From: Erythroxylum novogranatense
Lineage: Eukaryota; Streptophyta; Magnoliopsida; Malpighiales; Erythroxylaceae
Reading direction: 5' to 3'
Assembly: GCA_029891385.1 (NCBI GenBank)
Contig: CM057225.1
Location: 13,553,060-13,617,059 of the forward strand
Length of the DNA: 64,000 bases
The notes under the pieces are model-generated. The model ran no database searches. It had not been told where the DNA came from and saw only the letters and a program-made list of their open reading frames with translations. Of this stretch, positions 58,166 to 64,000 are shown piece by piece (the first letter of the stretch is position 1; every line of letters begins with the position of its first letter). Position numbers and translations under genes: made by a program.

Positions 58166-59029
58166 GAGCCCCATTTTTCTGAACCGATTGATTTTAGTTT
58201 TTGGGGCATAACTAATGGTGTAGACCTCCAATTGAGGTGATTCTTGATTCGTTATAAACTAAAGAGAGGGGTCTACAATTGAGGTAAAGAAAGAAAGTTT
58301 TAAATCAAATAAGTGAGATCTTAAATATTGAAAGAAAGTTGAATATGGTTTCCTATTGCAACCTAAGGATTGTTTCATGATAAGTGGAGCATAATCTTGA
58401 GACTGCTAACTTGCATTCAATGCTTTTGGAGTCTTCAATGGGTGAAATTGATATAGTACCTAGCAATAATGGGTTTGAGATTTGTCTAGGGATTTATCCT
58501 AGTGCGTTTGATATGGTGAATTGAACTGAATTTTTATAAGGAAATGAGTCATTATTGATCAAAAGGGTGAAAGGTTAGGTTTGTCAAAAGAAAGTGAAAA
58601 TTAGGAATTAGCATCGGGAAGGTCATGAACGTGCATCGTACATCTTTTATTTAAGACATGTGCATCATTGAATTATTCTAATTGTGCATTTAATAATGGG
58701 AAATTATTTGACTGTTCTAGAGGCACCGTTGGAACAACATTCCACGGATATTGCTGGAATTTCCAGGCAGTAGCTCAGAAGTTCAGGTGAGTAACCTAGT
58801 TGGTTCCTCAATCTTTGTGTGTTTAAAATTATGTACTTATGCCATGTGGAGATAATGGAGGGTTTATGTGTTTGATTTTGACTGATTTCAGACCATAGGT
58901 GTCCGAAATATTGGGAACTTAATATCGAAGTGTCAATTGTGTGTGAATTGTAAATTGAGACATATGCATTCTTGCATAAAGGCATGTTCAGATAATGACA
59001 GTTGTGACCGGAGCAGTCACCGTATTTCA

Positions 59030-59165
59030 GAGCTTAAAGCTCAACGCAACAAGGCTTCAAGCCCAATGTAATTAAGAGCCACAGGCTTACCGTATCAGGG
59101 CATTCAGGCCCAATGTATTTCAGAGCCACAGGCTCACCGTATAATGTGCCCATTACTGGGACAGA
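59030..59165 (+). repeat. Hairpin array inside LTR L6
   Basis: At least five consecutive small palindromes: GAGCTTAAAGCTC (59030-59042), GGCTTCAAGCC (59053-59063), GAGCCACAGGCTT (59076-59088), GGGC-N6-GCCC (59098-59111), GAGCCACAGGCTC (59123-59135), linked by CACCGTAT and CAATGTA spacers. The stems differ but pairing is kept. Confidence 0.78.
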
Positions 59166-59910
59166 TCAGGCGCACAGTCACAATACCGTAATAAAATGGA
59201 AAGTGTCACATGTGCATTGCATATACGAATGATTAAATGTGGACTGTGTGAAAGGCAAAATGCCTTATATTTGTGGAATGATTACGCATGTGATATTTCC
59301 GAATGTGTTACTATAAGATAATCTGTAAATTGTTTGTATATGCATGAGTTGAGTGAACCATCGATGATAGTTTCTCACTGAGTTTGCAAACTCACCCAAA
59401 ATTGCAATGATTTTTCAGGATTTGAAGAGTACCTCGTTAGACAAACGGGAGTATGATTACTGCAAGCAAGTCAGAGTTTGAAGTCGCGATCAGTTCACGT
59501 CTGCATTTATATCATTCTGTTATCGTGTAAATTTGTATTTCTGCAAGTTCCGCAGAACAGTGCTTTTTATTTCAGTGGGTCCTAATTGGTTACTGTTGTA
59601 TTTGTAATGTGACCACTGAAAGTGTTTAGGAACAACATTGGACCCAGTTTGGTTATGGATTTCTGTATATGAAATGATTGAGTGCCTTTTTATGACTGAA
59701 ATTGTGTTATGATTGAAAATCTTTTCGTATTCAAGCGAGTCCAAATCGTTTACTGATTTCGCACATGTGATTGTTTTCAAAAATAAAAATGTCATACTGA
59801 GTTTTGGACTGTAATTGACTGCTCTAGCATACCACCCTCGTAAGGCACGAGCTCGGATATCACCCTCGATGTCGAGTTTGGGTCTTGCGGGAGTGGCATG
59901 CTACAATTCT

Positions 59911-60546
59911 TCCTCTTCAGGTATATAACTATCTTTGTGACTGCAACATTGAGTCTTCTGCCCTATGGACGTTTTTAGAAATGTATTCACAATTAATACG
60001 CTGAGAAAAAGGAGTTATCATATGTCATTGATCAATATAAATTATGGGACATTCAACTAACCCAACAACACACATAGTGCTTTTTTGTGATCCGTAGACC
60101 TTATAGCCTGGCAAAATCTTATATATACACGTAATCAAGCACTCCTTTGACACACTTATCTTGAATGCCCTAAGCATAAGCATATGGATATGAGGAGTCT
60201 TAACATGTTTTTATATGATTTTAATAATTTTATCAAACAACATTCTCCTATTACATATACCTCCCTTGGGTGTTACCCTAGAGAATTTATCCTTGAAGAA
60301 CCCAAAATGCCAGAAATAGATTTCTCAAAAGGATGGATTGATCCTACACTAGCCTTTGGCTTAGCTCTTGAAGGATTATCTCAGTCTCTCCCTCCATACT
60401 TCTAAGATTACCAAAATCATGATGAAGATATGCCTGAATTCAACAAAGAAGATTATGAGGGTCTTTGTCAAGAATATGAAGACATCATATATGATAAAGA
60501 AAAATTTTCTCCACCCGATGAACCTATCCAATGGAAAAACAAGTAA
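59911..60546 (+). pseudogene. EPRV 3' coding remnant
   Basis: Resumes the EPRV after L6. A frame from 60184 encodes 73 residues (MDMRSLNMFLYDF..., with FSKGWIDPTLAFGLALEGLS), stops at 60403-60405, and continues in the same frame to TAA at 60544-60546 with an acidic tail (NKEDYEGLCQEYEDIIYDKE). Upstream in frame CLECPKHKH-like residues precede the ATG. I cannot name the protein; position after RNase H suggests the C-terminal part of a pararetroviral polyprotein or a downstream ORF. One internal stop separates the two halves. Confidence 0.55.
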
Positions 60547-60944
60547 GATTTGCCATCAAAATAAAAGTATTTTTCCACTATGATTATATTACTATGTGAA
60601 TTTGTGTGTCTATGAACCCACATTATGTGACGATGACTTTATTAAGTTAAATTATTGTACTATTTGAAGTGAGTGTATTTGTCAACAGCTCAACTAAACT
60701 AAATTGTTGTATGTGCCTATTTGTAACCTTCGTTTCTATGTGAGCAAACCATCACCTTTAGTTGAGGTAATGGAGAAAAGGAGATAACACCATTTATTCT
60801 TCCATGACTTGATTCTAAACATCCTTCTTTCTTGAAAGCTTGAGTCATTAGTAATCTTGCTCTTACTGGTAGATATGAGCATGCTCTATACTTGCCTCTC
60901 TAAAAAGGTCTTATGCATCAGCAAATATCAGACTATGGCATTGT
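60547..60944 (+). other. Probable EPRV non-coding tail
   Basis: AT-rich DNA after the last viral frame, with no open frame of note and no LTR boundary. It may hold the viral intergenic region, but I see no clear TATA box or exact tRNA-Met site. Where virus ends and host begins cannot be fixed. Confidence 0.35.
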
Positions 60945-60949
60945 TTGGT

Positions 60950-61583
60950 AAATGGTTTATCAACCATTTGTTAGCGGATTGAAAAGTTTTAGTTGTTTGA
61001 CTATATCAAACCGCTAATAATTATATTTGGTAATCAGCTAATTGGGTTGATGGATGGAACCCAATCCATTGATTTTGAGAAGCGTTTTTTCCAGTGGCTA
61101 AGAAATTAAGGGACTAAAACATTATCATATCCAAAACTTATTACAAATTACTCAAAAGGATAGAGGTAGATAGAGATAAAGATAATAAATTTATTATTTA
61201 AATTTAATATTTTAATATTTTAAATTTTGAAGTTGAATTAATATCAAATTTGAGTTAGAATATAAAAGAGTTATCATCCTATTATATATATCTTCCTTTA
61301 ACTTTGAAATGATGATGTTGACTTTTTTCTCTATCTAAATTTTTATGAGAGTATTAAAAGAAATACTAAGATATAATACTCAAGTCCTTATAAATTCTTT
61401 TTAAAGTCATGCCCTTATAAATCATTTTACACATGAATAGTTAATTTTACTAAACATCTTTAAATAAACAATCGATATTATCTGCTAGTCAAATCAACTA
61501 TATTAATTAGTTATCAGCTAATTGCTGATAGAATCAATTAATAATTAATGGAATCTGTTGTTGCTAAACCGGCCTATAAAATC
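60950..61583. mobile_element. Candidate AT-rich MITE
   Basis: The left edge reads GGCATTGTTTGGTAAA; the right edge, reversed, reads GGCCGGTTTAGCAACA. Inner palindromic phrases (ATCAGCTAATTG in both halves) support a foldback structure. The start resembles hAT/Mutator-type plant MITEs, but no clear 8-bp duplication was found, so this is tentative. Confidence 0.35.
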
Positions 61584-62333
61584 CTACTAAAGCTATATTA
61601 GGAGATAAGTCAAAATGGGTTATCTAAGACATAGGCCTTGAGATATATGGTACCGTCATAAAAGGATTTGTTTTCTCAACTAGTATATATGTAATCAGTT
61701 TTGGATTTATCTCTTAGTATGGCATTTGTTTTTATATTTTTCAACAATATTTTGTTATATAATTTCTCATTACAGTTCATTAAAAATTAAAATAAGGGAT
61801 TAATAATTTTCAAATTTTCTTTTCAATTTATAATTTTATTCAATATTTTTGATATCCTAACCTCTATCTTTGTGTAAATCAGTACAAATCAAAATCTTGT
61901 AATACATTTTAGATAACGATGCAAATTAATTTTGTACCATTTCCCTCGGTTATCCAATTACTGTGGCACCCTTTTTATGCTGATCCCTGGAACTGGTATT
62001 TAGCGCAAATCATTGGCACCATCATCAACCTGTGACTTCTCTTGTTGTTATACATTTTGCTTAGATGAGTATTGCCAATGTCAGCATCTCTTTTGTAATA
62101 AAGAATGAGACAAACGAATATGCAGAAGGAATAGATGCTCAATTCCCTTCTTGAAATTAGAGTTCCGAAGAACTATAGCAACATGGGGAGTACTTTCTTG
62201 TAGTCATAACTCATCTCATATTGCTTGTAATTTACAATTATGTGGACCCAACATCGGATTTTGGAACCAAAGCCAGGAAACAAAAATCTGCAAACTGAAC
62301 CAAAACAACAAAAACAAGAACACTTCGTACTTA
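61584..62333. other. AT-rich intergenic DNA, nothing recognised
   Basis: No convincing frame, repeat or TE boundary. It is the downstream flank of the - strand gene and should contain its 3' untranslated region and poly(A) signal, but no strong signal stands out. Confidence 0.4.
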
Positions 62334-63092
62334 CTAGAAACTCTTCTGGTTTTGGAAGAACTTAAGTTTCGCGGGCGGCGCGTTAGTCTTGCTGATCTTG
62401 GGAGAAGATAAACCTTCACTTGCCATCTTAAGCTCACTAAATCCTCTCTTGTAGATTTTCTTCTTTAATGGCTTTTTCGAAATCATTGTAGGGAGTACGT
62501 ACCACCCTATAGAGATGTAGAGTGTAACAACAGATCGACCAAAAAATAGCAGCAACAGCAGGATCAAGATCAAAATCACCGGCATATAGAAAGATGGTCT
62601 TCTCCATTTATTCAACATTAAATTCCAGCAAGACCCCTTCTCAATTCTTTCTACAGGAGTTGAAGACTCTTTTCTCGGCGACTTATCCAAAACCTTCGTC
62701 TCATGGGCACCGAAGTTATTACTATCTTTCTTATCATCCTTGAAATCAGCAGTCTTGGTGTTCTTCTTCGAGACCTCTTGTCCATTACGATCTTTCAACT
62801 TTACAAGAACAGGCACGCAATCGTTGGAAGGTGAATATTTAAAACTAACATAATACACATCTTCAGGACCCACTTTAGAGTGTATCATCTTCTTCTTCTT
62901 TTCAATATCAGCAAGAAGTTCTTCGAACTTGTCGAGGCCACGGTCCGAGAAAGGATTTCCGGCGGTCTTGGTGCCCTTTTTTGATTTTCTCGATGTTGGA
63001 AAAGATGAGTATTTGCATTTTTTGTAATCCCTCTTCTTCTTCTCAGAATCATTGCCAGAATGGAAGGGAATCAACATCTGGTCACTTGCCAT
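62334..63092 (-). CDS. ZCF37-like small membrane protein (252 aa)
   Basis: An intact single-exon frame, the only host-like gene here. Residues 1-45 are Lys/Ser-rich. 46-71 read NPFSDRGLDKFEELLADIEK, a motif I associate with the uncharacterised plant ZCF37-like family. 77-100 read EDVYYVSFKYSPSNDCVPVL, followed by a charged low-complexity linker (101-150). A strong membrane segment spans about 169-186 (PVILILILLLLLFFGR), possibly followed by a second hydrophobic stretch (187-203, with SIGWYVLP), and the tail is basic. The start is the first ATG of the frame, about 58 bp from a TATATA. Function is unknown. A membrane-anchored protein with a cytosolic basic domain is what the sequence shows; family naming is from memory. 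Confidence 0.75.
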   Translation of the reverse strand: MASDQMLIPFHSGNDSEKKKRDYKKCKYSSFPTSRKSKKGTKTAGNPFSDRGLDKFEELLADIEKKKKMIHSKVGPEDVYYVSFKYSPSNDCVPVLVKLKDRNGQEVSKKNTKTADFKDDKKDSNNFGAHETKVLDKSPRKESSTPVERIEKGSCWNLMLNKWRRPSFYMPVILILILLLLLFFGRSVVTLYISIGWYVLPTMISKKPLKKKIYKRGFSELKMASEGLSSPKISKTNAPPAKLKFFQNQKSF

Positions 63093-63149
63093 TAATGGAG
63101 GCTGGAACTTTCTCTGTGATGATCAAAAGTGCGTGTTCTGATGGGTACC

Positions 63150-63157
63150 TGTATATA
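63150..63157 (-). promoter_or_regulatory. Possible TATA box of the 62334-63092 gene
   Basis: ATATATAC on the - strand about 58 bp upstream of the ATG. It implies a 5' leader of only about 30 bases, short but possible. Confidence 0.35.
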
Positions 63158-63835
63158 TGGATTTCGCTTGTATATCTGCAGATAGAGGAGATAGTTGCAA
63201 ATGATTGGCTTGTTACGGTGGAATACAACAGCAAAACAGAGAATCGTGGTGACCTATTAATAGTCAAACGAACTGTTTGAAAGATAAATATCCTACGCAC
63301 TGAAGAAACTTCAGCTCGACGTTGATTTCGGTGTTGTTTGACTTCTTGGGCAGAGGAAGGTAACCTCAGCGGATGGGCGTTTAGTTTATTGATTTATTCT
63401 AGTAGGACAGGATTCCAGTCTACATCTTGGTCTGGAAAATTTGATCCTTTGAATTAGGTAATAAAAATTTATTACGAGTTATTTCAAATGATTTATTTAA
63501 AGGAAATCCTTACTATTCTTAACATTAGGTTTGTATTTAATTAAAACTTAAGTAGTACCGCCAACACTTAATAAATTATTAACTCTGAAAATTATTGTTT
63601 AATATAATAATTGATTAGTTTTTGAGCTATTTTAAATTATCTTATCACTTTTTTATTGTTGGATGTGAGTTTAGTGGGCCTTATGATAAACAGATAATAA
63701 AAGTAAAACACCTATATGTAATTCTTACAAGTTAAGAGAAATTATAAATAAGAAGGATATTTGCATATTTTGTCGCCAAACCCACTAATGACTCACCTAA
63801 GATTGATGACTAGTAGATTTTCAATACAATTGAAC
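63158..63835. other. Upstream flank of the gene, nothing further recognised
   Basis: AT-rich, with no other gene or element boundary that I can support. It probably includes regulatory DNA of the - strand gene. Confidence 0.4.
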
Positions 63836-63839
63836 CAAG

Positions 63840-63986
63840 CCTGACCTATGTGGCGGTTGTGAAAGAACTCTGGGATGAACTCAAATAGTGATTTTCGATT
63901 GAGAATGGGTCGCGTGTTCAACAATTGAAGAGTGGTCTTACAGAGTGAAAATAGTATGGGCAATCGGAAATGGCATATTAAGAGTG
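63840..63986 (+). pseudogene. Ty1/copia-type gag (UBN2-like) fragment
   Basis: One frame reads YVAVVKELWDELK, two stops, FSIENGSRVQQLKSGLTE, stop, K, stop, YGQSEMAY: the copia gag pattern of a LW-DEL helix followed by RV-QLK. The stops TAG and TGA sit where CAG and CGA are expected (Gln, Arg), so they probably come from C-to-T change. The element may extend beyond the window end. Confidence 0.6.
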
Positions 63987-64000
63987 TTGATTTATACTTT

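Larger units (their letters stand above)
57913..59905 (+). mobile_element. L6 solo LTR, second segment
   Basis: Continues 40577-41442. It holds a CpG-rich array (57966-58165), a degenerate conserved block (about 58180-58250), a hairpin array (59030-59165) and the LTR end GGCATGCTACA, followed by TSD ATTCT. Confidence 0.87.

Noticed and set aside
57989..58240. Frames of 63-80 codons in CpG-rich DNA
   Set aside because: Same cause, in the L6 array; low-complexity Arg/Ala translations.
60870..60895. TGGTAGATATGAGC as a pararetroviral tRNA-Met primer site
   Set aside because: It differs from TGGTATCAGAGC by an internal insertion; too weak to call.

Overview
This window is nuclear DNA of a flowering plant, probably a eudicot. 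It is AT-rich and has one host-like gene at the right end. Nearly everything else is transposable-element DNA: Ty3/gypsy chromoviruses with very long LTRs (2.6-4.9 kb), a decayed endogenous plant pararetrovirus (EPRV, Caulimoviridae), a hAT-type MITE and a Ty1/copia gag scrap. No bacterial-style operons, CRISPR arrays, rRNA or tRNA genes were seen.

Layout. 1-6044 is the 3' part of a decayed + strand chromovirus with its 3' LTR (L1). 6045-7819 and 25867-27340 are one - strand EPRV copy split by a - strand solo LTR (L2, 7820-25861, TSD ATTAT). L2 is split by a + strand LTR with PBS (L3, 8571-22500, TSD CTGGG). L3 in turn holds a full-length - strand chromovirus (element D, 10911-21105, TSD TGTTG). 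27341-40576 continues the EPRV as tandem and inverted copies, interrupted by a 246-bp MITE (26708-26953), a 2.5-kb LTR-like insertion (27435-29910, TSD ATCAT) and a 4.9-kb solo LTR (L5, 33033-37928, TSD GACTC). The EPRV is split again at 40577-59905 by solo LTR L6 (TSD ATTCT). L6 contains solo LTR L7 (41443-57907, TSD TAGTT), L7 contains an unidentified insertion X (43293-56860, flanked by GTACCGC), and X contains a full-length - strand chromovirus (element C, 44381-56697). The EPRV ends near 60.5-60.9 kb. Then come AT-rich DNA, a candidate MITE, a single-exon gene on the - strand (62334-63092, a small membrane protein resembling plant ZCF37-like proteins) and a copia gag remnant at the edge.

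How the parts relate. The EPRV is the oldest layer, and at least five LTR insertions landed in it. Most target-site duplications can still be read, so the order of insertion can be rebuilt. Elements C and D encode recognisable gag, protease, RT, RNase H, integrase and chromodomain, all split by small indels. Some of these may be sequencing errors, because the two LTRs of C differ mostly in homopolymer length.

The most unusual pattern is in the LTRs. Several unrelated-looking copies carry (i) a run of diverged modules at about 180-bp spacing, (ii) a lineage-specific CpG-rich or palindromic array close to a conserved block, and (iii) a second array of short hairpins whose stems vary in a compensated way.
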